64,000 nucleotides of DNA from Arthrobacter rhizosphaerae (lineage in GTDB: Bacteria; Actinomycetota; Actinomycetes; Actinomycetales; Micrococcaceae): assembly GCF_023062595.1 (NCBI RefSeq), contig NZ_JALLAN010000001.1, positions 186,001 through 250,000 of the forward strand, read 5' to 3'. Below the pieces are notes generated by a model. That model was not told the origin of the DNA. It did no database searches and saw only the letters and a list, made by a program, of their open reading frames with translations. The translations under genes were made by a program, and so were the position numbers. Positions 7,828-16,304 of this stretch are shown piece by piece (within the stretch, counting starts at the first letter, position 1; every line of letters starts with the position of its first letter).

Positions 7828-8238
7828 ATGACTGTCGTCAGCACTTGCGTCTACGACGCCCAGGGCCGACTCGTTCGCCCGTCTGACAGCGATGTTCGCC
7901 GCGCACGGTTTGCGCTCGACTTCGACACCGGTGAGAGGCCGACCTTTGATCGAGGGTCTGTGCACTTCTACACCATGACCACCAGCGGTCTGACGGCCGG
8001 GCACGCGCGTCAGCGTGCCAAGGAAATGCTCGCTCGCTTCTTTGAGCGCGCCGAATCCGTCGACGGCTACCGCAAAATCGAGATGAGCAAGACGCAGGGG
8101 ATCATCCACTGCAACCGCAACGTCTCGATCACCTACGAGATCCTTTACGCCGTCGAGGACGGCGGCAGGGGCCGTATCCACATTCCCGAGTCCCCCTATG
8201 CGGGATACCGGCGAGGCCGGAGCTCCGTCGCCCACTAG
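7828..8238 (+). CDS. Unknown 136-residue protein behind a structured leader
   Basis: Not recognised. The start has a good ribosome site (AGAGGGGG at 7813-7820). The sequence looks globular alpha/beta: an N-terminal strand pair (STCVYDAQGRLVRP), a helix at ~50-75 (TAGHARQRAKEMLARFFERA), then strands, and a basic C-terminal tail (YRRGRSS). There is no cysteine pair, signal peptide or membrane segment. The gene stands alone between a leader with three stem-loops and a strong terminator, so it is probably an independently controlled transcript, unlike the tightly packed genes elsewhere. Function cannot be inferred from what is visible. Confidence 0.65.
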   Translation: MTVVSTCVYDAQGRLVRPSDSDVRRARFALDFDTGERPTFDRGSVHFYTMTTSGLTAGHARQRAKEMLARFFERAESVDGYRKIEMSKTQGIIHCNRNVSITYEILYAVEDGGRGRIHIPESPYAGYRRGRSSVAH

Positions 8239-8282
8239 GCGAGTAGTGCTCCATCCGCGTCTCGCACCAGCGCAACGCGCAG

Positions 8283-8328
8283 AAAGGCCGGAGAGCTCCC
8301 TTCCCACGGGGAGGTCTCTCCGGCCTTT
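8283..8328 (+). terminator. Strong intrinsic terminator
   Basis: AAAGGCCGGAGAG (8283-8295) pairs with CTCTCCGGCCTTT (8316-8328) and is followed by CTGTTTTTC. It ends the 7828 transcript. Confidence 0.9.
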
Positions 8329-8404
8329 CTGTTTTTCACGTTCCTGTGACAACTACACCTGGTGACGGTCATCGCCTACACCTTCTCCCCTACAGTATCA
8401 GTGC

Positions 8405-8415
8405 CGAGTCATAAT
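8405..8415 (+). promoter_or_regulatory. CGAGTCATAAT promoter-like element
   Basis: The same 11-mer occurs at 15329-15339 upstream of the 15391 gene. CATAAT resembles a -10 hexamer. Here it would fire into the GTACCAC array, perhaps for an origin transcript. Confidence 0.35.
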
Positions 8416-8597
8416 GCGCAATGGATCGCAATCGTCTATCAAGCGGCTCTCTACGTGAGTCCCGGGTCAGTCACATGGGAGGATGACATTCTGTCGAGTC
8501 ACTCCAGAGAGGCTCGTCAGAGCCTCCATCGCCGGGAACGTCCGGAAGTAGGGTCCTGGTTGCAAGGTGGCGTGGCAGGCTAATGACCAATCAAGGC

Positions 8598-9049
8598 GTA
8601 CCACTTGTAGTGGTACACCTCCGGATCCCAGCTCTGACAAGGGAAGACATCGATCCACCGAGTTCATCCGGCGGGGTGCGTACCACGTGGCAGCAGGGAC
8701 GTGGTACGCCGTTTTGACTGATAAACCAACGCTTTTGACAGATGTACCACGTGTACCACCTCAGCACAGGACTTTTCATGCGCACATATGCGCATACGCG
8801 TGATACCAAAATGGCTTGGTCGCCGCAAGGGGCTAGGTTGAGGGGTTCCGGCGGGTGGCTCTCCACCCCAAAAACCCATATATCTAGTCTTTTTTAAGTG
8901 GTACAAGTGGTACAGGGGGTATGTAAAGCCCGCCAACTCAAGGTAAAAGCCTGTACCACGTGCAAATCTCCACGTGGTACACCCAGTCATTACACTTCCC
9001 AGAATCCTTGCCTGACCTGGGGAAACAGTTGTACCACGTCAAGTGGTAC
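8598..9049. repeat. Mirror-symmetric array of twelve GTACCAC sites, candidate origin
   Basis: GTACCAC (forward) or GTGGTAC (reverse) occurs at 8598f, 8610r, 8680f, 8701r, 8744f, 8753f, 8898r, 8907r, 8953f, 8974r, 9031f and 9043r. They fall in six pairs with start-to-start spacings 12, 21, 9 | 9, 21, 12, and pair orientations mirror each other, so the whole 452-bp array is a symmetric interrupted palindrome centred near 8825. The central 138 bp holds ATGCGCA repeats (8778, 8788) and the A/T-rich stretch 8869-8897, which could be the unwinding site. The SF3 replicative helicase gene starts 450 bp downstream. Origin use is inference; a partition site or operator array is possible. Confidence 0.8.
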
Positions 9050-9210
9050 ACCTCCCGGTAACCCGTGTGGGTATTCCGTACGAATGCTGAAGCATCAACC
9101 CCTGCCTCTCTTGGGGATTCCAGGCCGGCCGGCCGGAAGAACTCCCCGGGCCCCGACCAGAAGGCCGGGCGGCTTACGCCGCCCGCGGGTGGGTGATCGA
9201 GCACGAGAAG

Positions 9211-9249
9211 ACAGTGGCTCCGTGGGGCATTCGCCCCCGGAGCCACTGT
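9211..9249 (+). terminator. Hairpin with terminator character before the helicase gene
   Basis: ACAGTGGCTCCG (9211-9222) pairs with CGGAGCCACTGT (9238-9249) and is followed by TTCTCATTTC. It would insulate the helicase gene from transcription across the array. Confidence 0.6.
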
Positions 9250-9499
9250 TTCTCATTTCAGACCCATGCTCTCGACGTGTGCGCCGCTGGACCTCCGGGT
9301 CTCGCGCGCGACCCCTCCGAGACCTGTCCATGCATCAGTCGGGAACTCTATCGATGAATCAGTCGATACGTTGGAGACTCGTTGCGAAAGACCACCCGAA
9401 TGGAATAGAGTCGAGTTCACGTTCCTATTCGATTACGAGACCAATCGGCTTCCCACTCAACTGCCGGCAGGTGCTCGTGCCATCGAGAAAGACAGCAAC

Positions 9500-11344
9500 A
9501 TGACGACTCCTGACGACCCCACGCCCGTCTTCGAGGACGACTTCGACGTCCCATCAACCAACCCTGTGGCCGACGCCTTTACCAGCGTCATGGACCACTT
9601 CTCCGGCGAATCCGACATCGCCCCGCAGAACGAGATTGTCACCCGCGCCACTGCGGTGTACCTCGATCTGATCGACCCGTCCGACCCGCCGTCGCCACGT
9701 CTGATCGAGAAGCAGCTGCTCGCGATCGTCAACGGAGTCTGTAAGGCCGAGAACGCCAAGACCAAGCTCGCCACCGAGAAGCTGCTGCTGATGCGGACGC
9801 TGACGTACTGGCAGGTGGCGCAGATTCTGTTGAACCTGCACCACGTGATCCGCATCGCCCCAAGCGCCAAGGACACCGACCGGGAGTACGACCTGCTGGC
9901 GATGTACCAGGCGACCGGCCCAAGCCGCGGTACCTACACAACCAGTGAGGATGACATCCGGACCGCGGCTCGCAAATACAACACGCAGCTGACGCTGAAG
10001 GAGTTCGCCGAGGTCCTCGCTGTCCTCCGGGAGGACGGTCCGCGCCGACACCAATGCACCCATAGGGATCTCATTGCAGTGAACAATGGTGTGTTCCACT
10101 ACGGACAGACAGCCCGCGACATCTCTGTCGGCGGCAAGGATTTCCATCTCGAACCGAAGACCCTCGTACCGTTCGACCCGGCCCTGGTCTTCCTGGCCAA
10201 GTGCCACATTGACTACGTTGAGAACCCGGACAACCCGGTAATCGCGCATCCGACGGATGGTACAACCTGGGATATTGAGTCCTGGGTCAGCGAGCTCTCG
10301 GATGATGAGGGAATTCCCGAGCTGCTCTGGGAAATCATCGGCGCGATCATCCGCCCCCACGTGAGCTGGGGTAAGACCGCCTGGTTCTACTCCGAGCAGG
10401 GCAACAACGGCAAGGGAACGCTGTGCGCGCTCATGCGTAACTTGTGCGGGCCCCGTTCGCACACCTCGATCCCGCTGAGCGACTTCGGCAAAGACTTCGC
10501 ACTCGAGCCACTGGTGCGCGCCAACGCGATCATCGTCGACGAAAACGACGTGGGTACCTTCATCGACAAGGCGGCCAACCTGAAGGCGATCGTTACCAAT
10601 GACGTCATCCAGATCAACCGCAAATACAGAATGCCGATCGCCTACCAGTTCTTCGGCTTCATGGTCCAGTGCCTCAACGAGTTCCCACGGGTGAAGGACA
10701 AGTCAGACAGCTTCTATCGCAGGCAGCTGTTCGTGCCGTTCCTGAAGAGTTTCGAAGGTGTGGAGCGCAAGTACATCAAACAGGACTACCTCCAGCGCCG
10801 TGAAGTCCTGGAATATGCCCTCTGGTATGTGCTCAACCGCGCCGGAGCTTCTGACCCGGGTAACTACTACCAGCTCTCGGAGCCGGTGGCGACCAAAGAG
10901 GTCCTGGCCGAATACAAAGAATCCAACGATCCGGTCCGGGCCTTCTGGCAGGAGTTCCGTGAGCGGCTGGTGTGGGACCTCCTGCCCTTCACGTTCCTGT
11001 ACGACCTCTACAAGGCCTGGTTTGCCGATGTCTCGCCCTCGGGGTCGCCGGTGTCGAACAAGCAGTTCATCACCGACCTCGTGGCGATCGTGCGGCCTGA
11101 CCCGTTGTGGCACTGCCCGGACAAGAACAAGAAGATTCGTCCCGGTCAGATGATGACCCTCTCCGAGACCACCATCGCCGAATACGAGCTCACCAAGTGG
11201 CTGAACCCCAGTTACAAGGGCAGTGACCGCGACAAGCGTTCGAAGCCGCTCATCCAGGCCAACTACCGGGGCATCCTCCGTCACACCGGCCCCGTCGCGG
11301 GTGCTGATCCCGCAGGCACCGACCACCACGAAGAACAGGACTGA
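9500..11344 (+). CDS. SF3 (D5-like) replicative DNA helicase
   Basis: Start taken at ATG 9500 (MTTPDDPTP), giving 614 residues; the frame extends 78 codons upstream but through DNA that looks non-coding and carries the promoter. Superfamily 3 helicase motifs are clear: Walker A EQGNNGKGT at ~299-307, Walker B AIIVDEND at ~342-349, and motif C around QCLNEFPRV at ~389-397, followed by RRQLFVPF. The ~290 residues before it show no primase motifs; in P4-type proteins a primase sits there. The primase of this element seems to be encoded separately at 41.4 kb. These helicases are hexameric and open DNA at plasmid and phage origins, so this is the likely initiator helicase for the adjacent GTACCAC array. 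Confidence 0.85.
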   Translation: MTTPDDPTPVFEDDFDVPSTNPVADAFTSVMDHFSGESDIAPQNEIVTRATAVYLDLIDPSDPPSPRLIEKQLLAIVNGVCKAENAKTKLATEKLLLMRTLTYWQVAQILLNLHHVIRIAPSAKDTDREYDLLAMYQATGPSRGTYTTSEDDIRTAARKYNTQLTLKEFAEVLAVLREDGPRRHQCTHRDLIAVNNGVFHYGQTARDISVGGKDFHLEPKTLVPFDPALVFLAKCHIDYVENPDNPVIAHPTDGTTWDIESWVSELSDDEGIPELLWEIIGAIIRPHVSWGKTAWFYSEQGNNGKGTLCALMRNLCGPRSHTSIPLSDFGKDFALEPLVRANAIIVDENDVGTFIDKAANLKAIVTNDVIQINRKYRMPIAYQFFGFMVQCLNEFPRVKDKSDSFYRRQLFVPFLKSFEGVERKYIKQDYLQRREVLEYALWYVLNRAGASDPGNYYQLSEPVATKEVLAEYKESNDPVRAFWQEFRERLVWDLLPFTFLYDLYKAWFADVSPSGSPVSNKQFITDLVAIVRPDPLWHCPDKNKKIRPGQMMTLSETTIAEYELTKWLNPSYKGSDRDKRSKPLIQANYRGILRHTGPVAGADPAGTDHHEEQD

Positions 11345-11350
11345 CCTGAT

Positions 11351-11584
11351 ATGTCGAAAATAGCCTCGGCCATCGCCCAACTCACTCAAGCCGTCATCGA
11401 CCTCGTCCAGCAGCAAAGCCGCACGAGCACTGCGCTGACCGATGTCGCACGTGAGCAGAGGATCACCAACCTGATCGTCCGTTCGCAGATTTCCACCGAC
11501 GGCGAGGAGAAGCAGCGGCTGATGGCCGAGGCCACCCGACGCATGGATCAGCCCCGCCGGCGATCGCCTCATGACCAGCTCTGA
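11351..11584 (+). CDS. Small helical protein between helicase and polymerase genes
   Basis: A 77-residue product starting six bases after the helicase stop. It is strongly helical (SAIAQLTQAVIDLVQQQS; EEKQRLMAEATRRM), with heptad-like spacing compatible with a short coiled coil, and it ends in a basic tail. There is no known domain. Its place in the helicase-polymerase operon suggests a replication accessory role such as a loader or bridging subunit, but that is only context. There is no strong ribosome site, so translation is probably coupled to the helicase gene. Confidence 0.5.
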   Translation: MSKIASAIAQLTQAVIDLVQQQSRTSTALTDVAREQRITNLIVRSQISTDGEEKQRLMAEATRRMDQPRRRSPHDQL

Positions 11585-11644
11585 CCACACGACGCCACAT
11601 CAGTTCAACACCTGGGCCAAGACGCCCAAGGACGGATCACGACC

Positions 11645-11794
11645 ATGACCAAACATCAGAACGGCGAACCCAACTGGCAAGAAGGGTGTGCAGGAGACGG
11701 AGTCAAGCCCGGTAAAGAATGCCGTGACTGCCTCTTCCAGCGCGGGCACTTCGGCTATGCCCTCGTCAATGGCCAATGGTCGACCACGCCCTGA
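11645..11794 (+). CDS. Possible 49-residue cysteine-containing peptide
   Basis: A short frame of 49 codons starting at ATG 11645 with AAGGACGG upstream. The product has cysteines at 15, 26 and 29, the last two as CRDC, with a histidine at 35 (RGHFGYAL), compatible with a tiny zinc-binding fold. It fills the gap between the 77-residue gene and the polymerase. Other genes of this element also encode small zinc-ribbon-like proteins, which makes it more credible. Too short for certainty. Confidence 0.4.
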   Translation: MTKHQNGEPNWQEGCAGDGVKPGKECRDCLFQRGHFGYALVNGQWSTTP

Positions 11795-11888
11795 TCACGA
11801 TCTCCCTATCTCTGTCACAGGAGTTGGGAACCAAACCTGGATAACTGCAATCCGGCCCGTGACGGCTGGCCGACCAGAGGAGACCCTC

Positions 11889-14800
11889 ATGACAAACCAG
11901 CGCATACCCGTCACGGCCGACACAGCGCTCTTCACCTACTACGACATCGAGTCACTGGCCAATGTCTTCAGCCTTGTTGCCTACACGCCGCGGCCCAACG
12001 GCATCGGTGCTCTCGAAGTCTTCTACCTCGTCGACGATGCCGCTGATGGCACCAATCTCTCTGACGCCGTCGATTTCAAGGCACTGGGAGACGCCATCTT
12101 CCAGAGCAACCCGGGTCTGCCTGCATTCCCGCAAACCCAGCTGCGGTTTTGGGACCTGCGTCTGCTTGAAAGCAACACCTGGCTCGCGCAGATCATAGGC
12201 CTCTCCGACGCCGAGCATGTCTGCCACCGCAATGCCCCCTCGGCCTACCCGGCCGCCCTGCGCCCGGTTTGCGACACAGACCCCGATTACGACCCCACAG
12301 TGCACCCGTTCCTTGTCGGCTACAACTCGATGAACTACGACACAACGATGCTCGCGCTCTACCTCTACGAAACGTTCGGTTCCTACATCGATTTCGAGGA
12401 GCGTCTCGGACAGGCGCGCGCCATGATCAGCAAGCTCACCGCCCTGCATGCCCGAACCCGGAGCGAAAACGTCGCGCGCGAGCTCGCCGACTGGCAAGCC
12501 AGGCTCGATGCTGAACAAATGGCGGGCCGCGGTTTCCGCAAAAGCAGCGCGGCGAAGCTGCGCGAACAGAACGACCAGCTGTTCTCTGACGAGCACATCA
12601 ACTACATGCCCGGATACCTCGGCTGGGACAAACCCGCCGCAAAGATCCGCCGTGCCATGCTGCATTCCGGCCGGCACATTGATATGTCCCGTCTCAATGA
12701 ACTGCAGGCCAAGGTCAGCCTCAAACGCCTGCTCGGAATGCTCGGTCGCCAGATCAAAGAATCCGAGAAGCTCAGCCACGACACCACGATCACGGCAGTC
12801 GAAGACCTCTACGAGCTGCTGGCCTACAACGTTTCCGACTGCCTGGGCCTGGGCCAGCTGTCCAAGCACCCGGTGTACTCAAACAACTTCGACCTGAAGG
12901 CCGGCTTGCTCGCGCAGTACTCCGAGACAGTCTTCGATAAGAACGGTGCGGTGCGCCGGGACCGCCTGGCCATTGACTCGTCCTCGGCGAAGTTCGTGGG
13001 TCGGATCCTCGCGCCGTATACGGCTTTGGATGACATCGAGGCTGTGTCGTTCATGTACCCGGACCCCGAAGTCGCCAAGGAGAGAGGAATCGAGCCGGTC
13101 AACGTGCTCGACGAGTGCGTGCGGTTCTTCGAGGAAAGCGTCGCGCCCGACCCCGCCAAAGATGCATCCGCGACGCCGGCGCAGCGGGAGGCGCATCGTC
13201 AGTTCATGCAGATCGTGGAGTACTACCGCTCCATCGAGGGGCAGAACTTCAATGAATCCGAGGAGTATCGCGAGAAATTCAACCTTCCGGCGAAGTCGCT
13301 GCGTGACATACCCAAGACGCCGAACAATGTTCCGTACTTCGGTGCCGACGCCTCACCGTCGTCCTGCTTCGCCACATTCAGCACCGGCGGCATCCACGGA
13401 GCCGAGGCTGATTTGTCAGTCTTCACCTCAGAGCGGATCGAGCATGTCGAACAGGACATGATGCTCACCCGCGCGAAGCTGGTCTTCCCCGATGCAAAGG
13501 ACTTCGTTTCCGAGGCCAAGCGCCAGCATTCGGCGCTCCGGCTGCCCGACGGCACATTCGTTGACAAACGGCTGGTACTGCTGGGCTCGGACCCTTTGAA
13601 GGTGAAGTACAGGAAGCCGAAGAAGGATGACCCGGAGCAGGCCGCGCAGCTCGCCCGCGCTCAAACCCAGGTGCCCGATCCGGCGGATCTGCTCGTAACC
13701 CAGCGCCCGGATGCCCAGGCGCTGAACGTCGCCCTGCCCGACGGCACCGTCCTGGAAGGCAAAGTCGTGCTGGCAAGTACCACGGCAACCAAGGCCAGCT
13801 ACCGCGATGAACCGCCCAAGAAGGCACCGACCCTGTTCACCCTGAAGGAGGACGGATCCGACAAACTGCACCCGAAATTCGCGCGCACTTCAGCGGGCCT
13901 GGTAATCCACGAGGATTTCACTTCGTACTATCCAAACCTGCTGCGCAACATGCGCGCGTTCTACAACCCCGAACTCGGTGAGGACCGCTACGCGAAGATC
14001 TTCTTCGACAAGGAGCGCTACGGACAGGAGATGAAGCGCCCCGGCATCACGCCGGAAGAGAAAACCCGGCTGAACACGCTCAGGAACGGCACCAAGCTGA
14101 TCCTCAACTCTGCATCGGGTGCGGGGGATGCAGGCCATAAAACCCCGATCCGAATGAACAACCGCATCATCTCGATGCGTATTCTTGGCCAGCTCTTCAG
14201 CTGGCGGATCGGGCAGGCCCAGACACTGGCAGGTGCCCGGATTATCTCGACCAACACGGACGGCCTCTACTCGGTCGTCGGCGGTGGAAACGGCTTCGAC
14301 GAAGCGACCAACAACCGTGTTCTCGCAGAGCAGCAGGAAGCCATCGGCGTCGACATCGAGCCCGAACTGATGTTTCTCATCAGCAAGGACTCGAACAACC
14401 GCCTGGAGATCGAAGCCCCCGAGCAGGGGCGCTCGGTCGCTGACAGCCCGATCATCGCCGCCGGCGGCGGAACCCTCGCATGCCACGCGGGGCCGACCCC
14501 GACGAAGTCGTTGGCCCACTCGGCCGTCATAGACTTCGCTCTGGCCAGGTACCTGCAGATCACTGCCAGCAGGGGAGAGGCTGCACTCTCCGAGCCCTTC
14601 GACCCCCAGCTGGGCCGGAAGGTGATCGAAGAAGCAGTCCTGGAAGACGACCCGATCCGGTCGCTGATGCTGTTCCAGAACGTCATCGCTGCCTCGCGGG
14701 GTTCGATCACCTATCCCTTCGCCGCCGCCCCGGTCAGTGCCGAGGGCGAGAGCGAGGATGCCGAGACTGATGCACAGCTCCTCGATCCCCGCCCGCTGCA

Positions 14801-15215
14801 GATGGTCAACCGGGTCTTCATCGTCCGCGAAGGCACCCCTGACGCCGTCTCGCTGCATAACGCCGGTGCCTGGAAGATCAACCCTGCCAGCCAGGCCAAA
14901 CGCCGTGAAAGCGGGGCCGCTGGCGTTCGTCGCGATCCGATTGCGCTCGAGATCCTGCGCCATCACGGCTGGGCGAAGTCACGCGCCGAGGCCAGTAGCT
15001 CAGACGGGCTCGCGGTATTGCCCGATGACCAGGATGTTGTCATCCGACGAATCAATAGTATCGACCCGACCTGGTCAATGGCCGTCGTCAACGACGACCT
15101 GCACGAGTTGCCCGCGGAGCGGATCCAGCAGCTCATCGCAGCGCTCGACCTCGACATCTACACCTGGATGCTGGCCGAGACGTTCACCAAGAACTGGATG
15201 AACGCCGCCGTCTGA
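11889..15215 (+). CDS. Family-B DNA polymerase with 3'-5' exonuclease domain
   Basis: Start taken at ATG 11889, with AGAGGAG upstream; 1108 residues. The proofreading domain shows Exo I (YYDIES, ~17-22), Exo II (GYNSMNYDTTML, ~143-154) and Exo III (YNVSDCLGL, ~312-320). Polymerase motif A is DFTSYYPNLL (~676-685), motif B is KLILNSASGAG (~735-745) and motif C is STNTDGLYS (~787-795). Motif C departs from the usual DTDS by having NTDG, keeping the second aspartate. It is long for the family, with insertions between exonuclease and palm (e.g. 540-660). No TPR/terminal-protein features are obvious. In the same operon as the SF3 helicase, it is the likely replicative polymerase of the element. 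Confidence 0.88.
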   Translation: MTNQRIPVTADTALFTYYDIESLANVFSLVAYTPRPNGIGALEVFYLVDDAADGTNLSDAVDFKALGDAIFQSNPGLPAFPQTQLRFWDLRLLESNTWLAQIIGLSDAEHVCHRNAPSAYPAALRPVCDTDPDYDPTVHPFLVGYNSMNYDTTMLALYLYETFGSYIDFEERLGQARAMISKLTALHARTRSENVARELADWQARLDAEQMAGRGFRKSSAAKLREQNDQLFSDEHINYMPGYLGWDKPAAKIRRAMLHSGRHIDMSRLNELQAKVSLKRLLGMLGRQIKESEKLSHDTTITAVEDLYELLAYNVSDCLGLGQLSKHPVYSNNFDLKAGLLAQYSETVFDKNGAVRRDRLAIDSSSAKFVGRILAPYTALDDIEAVSFMYPDPEVAKERGIEPVNVLDECVRFFEESVAPDPAKDASATPAQREAHRQFMQIVEYYRSIEGQNFNESEEYREKFNLPAKSLRDIPKTPNNVPYFGADASPSSCFATFSTGGIHGAEADLSVFTSERIEHVEQDMMLTRAKLVFPDAKDFVSEAKRQHSALRLPDGTFVDKRLVLLGSDPLKVKYRKPKKDDPEQAAQLARAQTQVPDPADLLVTQRPDAQALNVALPDGTVLEGKVVLASTTATKASYRDEPPKKAPTLFTLKEDGSDKLHPKFARTSAGLVIHEDFTSYYPNLLRNMRAFYNPELGEDRYAKIFFDKERYGQEMKRPGITPEEKTRLNTLRNGTKLILNSASGAGDAGHKTPIRMNNRIISMRILGQLFSWRIGQAQTLAGARIISTNTDGLYSVVGGGNGFDEATNNRVLAEQQEAIGVDIEPELMFLISKDSNNRLEIEAPEQGRSVADSPIIAAGGGTLACHAGPTPTKSLAHSAVIDFALARYLQITASRGEAALSEPFDPQLGRKVIEEAVLEDDPIRSLMLFQNVIAASRGSITYPFAAAPVSAEGESEDAETDAQLLDPRPLQMVNRVFIVREGTPDAVSLHNAGAWKINPASQAKRRESGAAGVRRDPIALEILRHHGWAKSRAEASSSDGLAVLPDDQDVVIRRINSIDPTWSMAVVNDDLHELPAERIQQLIAALDLDIYTWMLAETFTKNWMNAAV

Positions 15216-15235
15216 GCAATGCCAACTCCTCATCC

Positions 15236-15285
15236 GCCGGCGGGGTGCCGAGCGACAACACAATGTCGTGCGGCACCCCGCTGGC
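15236..15285 (+). terminator. Terminator after the DNA polymerase gene
   Basis: GCCGGCGGGGTGCCG (15236-15250) pairs with CGGCACCCCGCTGGC (15271-15285, one mismatch), followed by TTTCC. Confidence 0.75.
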
Positions 15286-15328
15286 TTTCCAAACCTCAAT
15301 CGAGTGATGCCTTATAGATCAATCGATT

Positions 15329-15339
15329 CGAGTCATAAT
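15329..15339 (+). promoter_or_regulatory. Promoter-like element of the 15.4-kb operon
   Basis: CGAGTCATAAT, identical to 8405-8415; 51 bp upstream of the ATG at 15391 and just after a terminator, so a promoter is required here. Nearby GAGTC and CGAG repeats (15340-15365) could be operator half-sites. Confidence 0.45.
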
Positions 15340-15390
15340 TGAGTCCGAATGCGAGTTTACTCGCTCATGTCAAACCATTAAGAGGCAATC

Positions 15391-15822
15391 ATGACCCAGT
15401 CAACACTCCCCGTCCGCTCCAGTGATCCGGACACCTCCTACGCAGCCGCCCTCGGAGCCTCCCGCGTCCGTCCTGTCGTCCTCGACATCGTCCGCGACCA
15501 CGGGCCACTCACCCACGACGAGATCATCAGGGCCTACCACAATAAGGTCGTCATGGAACCTGAGACCCCACGCTCCTCGGAGTCCGGAATCCGCACCCGC
15601 CTCAAGGAACTCGCCCATGAGGGGCTCGTGGCCGTTGACGACGAAGAGGGCGTCTCCAACTTCGGCAATGCGGCCAAGAAATGGATCGCTGTCAACCCCG
15701 ACGATCCGAGCTTTGTCTTTGATCCCGATGCGATGGCCGCTTATTTCGAGGAAGAGGACATCGTCCCCTTCACGGCCGCCGACCTGGAGGACGACGCAGC
15801 GTCGGTGCTCAAAGAGGACTGA
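15391..15822 (+). CDS. Winged-helix-like protein
   Basis: A 143-residue protein. Residues ~25-90 (VLDIVRDHGPLTHDEIIRAY ... GIRTRLKELAHEGLVAVDDEEG) have the layout of a winged helix-turn-helix: helix, turn, recognition helix with TRLKEL, then a beta hairpin. Similar domains in phage and plasmid proteins begin with a DPDTSYAAA stretch, as here. The C-terminal third is very acidic. AGAGGCAATC precedes the start. It heads an operon with a VRR-NUC nuclease, a nucleotide pyrophosphohydrolase and an SNF2 helicase, so it may be its regulator or a DNA-binding replication accessory. Confidence 0.65.
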   Translation: MTQSTLPVRSSDPDTSYAAALGASRVRPVVLDIVRDHGPLTHDEIIRAYHNKVVMEPETPRSSESGIRTRLKELAHEGLVAVDDEEGVSNFGNAAKKWIAVNPDDPSFVFDPDAMAAYFEEEDIVPFTAADLEDDAASVLKED

Positions 15823-15826
15823 TCTC

Positions 15827-15970
15827 ATGTCGACCAAGCCGGATCCCAAGACGTTGTCGCAGGCCGAACTGGACGAGCTGCTCGACGAGCTTGTCCAGTC
15901 CGGCCGCGACGATTCCCCGGAGTTCCACGCAGCTTACGCCGAATGGGAGCGGAGAGAGGAGCAATCTTGA
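15827..15970 (+). CDS. 47-residue acidic peptide
   Basis: A short frame from ATG 15827 to 15970, beginning four bases after the previous stop. The product (MSTKPDPKTLSQAELDELL...) is helical and acidic, with no known domain. Its stop codon overlaps the TTG start of the nuclease gene, which supports it as a real, coupled gene. It could be a small regulator or a partner of the nuclease. Confidence 0.5.
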   Translation: MSTKPDPKTLSQAELDELLDELVQSGRDDSPEFHAAYAEWERREEQS

Positions 15971-16302
15971 CAACCCTCGGACGAAAACCCCGCGAGAACG
16001 TGATCGAGCAATACTTCCTTAGCCAGTGCCGCCAACACGGATTCCTCTGTCTGAAATTCACCTCTCCGTCCCGGGGTGCCGTCCCTGACCGGATCGTCAT
16101 CGCGCCGGCCGCGACTGTCTTCGTCGAGCTCAAAAGACCGGGCGAAAGTGTGAATAAGCGGCAACTGATCACCCACGCCAAAATGCGCCGCTTCGGGGCA
16201 GAGGTCCACGTGATCGACGACAGGTCCGCTGTGGACAAGTTCATCTCCGACATGCTCCGCCGGGGCCGGGAAAACCAGGACCAGCAGAGAGAAGCATCAT
16301 AA
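15967..16302 (+). CDS. VRR-NUC domain nuclease
   Basis: Start chosen at TTG 15967, which overlaps the previous stop (TTGA) and follows a fine ribosome site (GGAGAGAGGAG); an in-frame ATG at 15943 is an alternative. The 111-residue protein is a minimal VRR-NUC domain: helix with ENVIEQYFL, then GAVPDR (catalytic Asp), FVELKRPG (catalytic Glu and Lys), then the NKRQ..H region. These stand-alone PD-(D/E)XK nucleases are typical of phages and plasmids and cleave branched or flap DNA. In phages they are often next to SNF2-type helicases, as here (16905). Confidence 0.85.
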   Translation: MTTLGRKPRENVIEQYFLSQCRQHGFLCLKFTSPSRGAVPDRIVIAPAATVFVELKRPGESVNKRQLITHAKMRRFGAEVHVIDDRSAVDKFISDMLRRGRENQDQQREAS

Positions 16303-16304
16303 CA

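Larger units (their letters stand above)
8339..9499. other. Gene-free 1.2-kb region upstream of the SF3 helicase gene
   Basis: No credible coding frame. It contains a promoter-like CGAGTCATAAT at 8405-8415, the mirror-symmetric GTACCAC array at 8598-9049 with an A/T-rich centre, GC stems at 9167-9184 and 9211-9249, and the helicase promoter region with GAATAG (9403-9408) facing CTATTC (9425-9430). Confidence 0.75.

Noticed and set aside
8362..8583. 73-codon plus-strand frame before the GTACCAC array
   Set aside because: No ribosome site, and it includes the promoter-like CGAGTCATAAT; probably non-coding.
8598..9049. GTACCAC array as a CRISPR
   Set aside because: The repeats are 7 bp, occur in both orientations and have no constant spacers.
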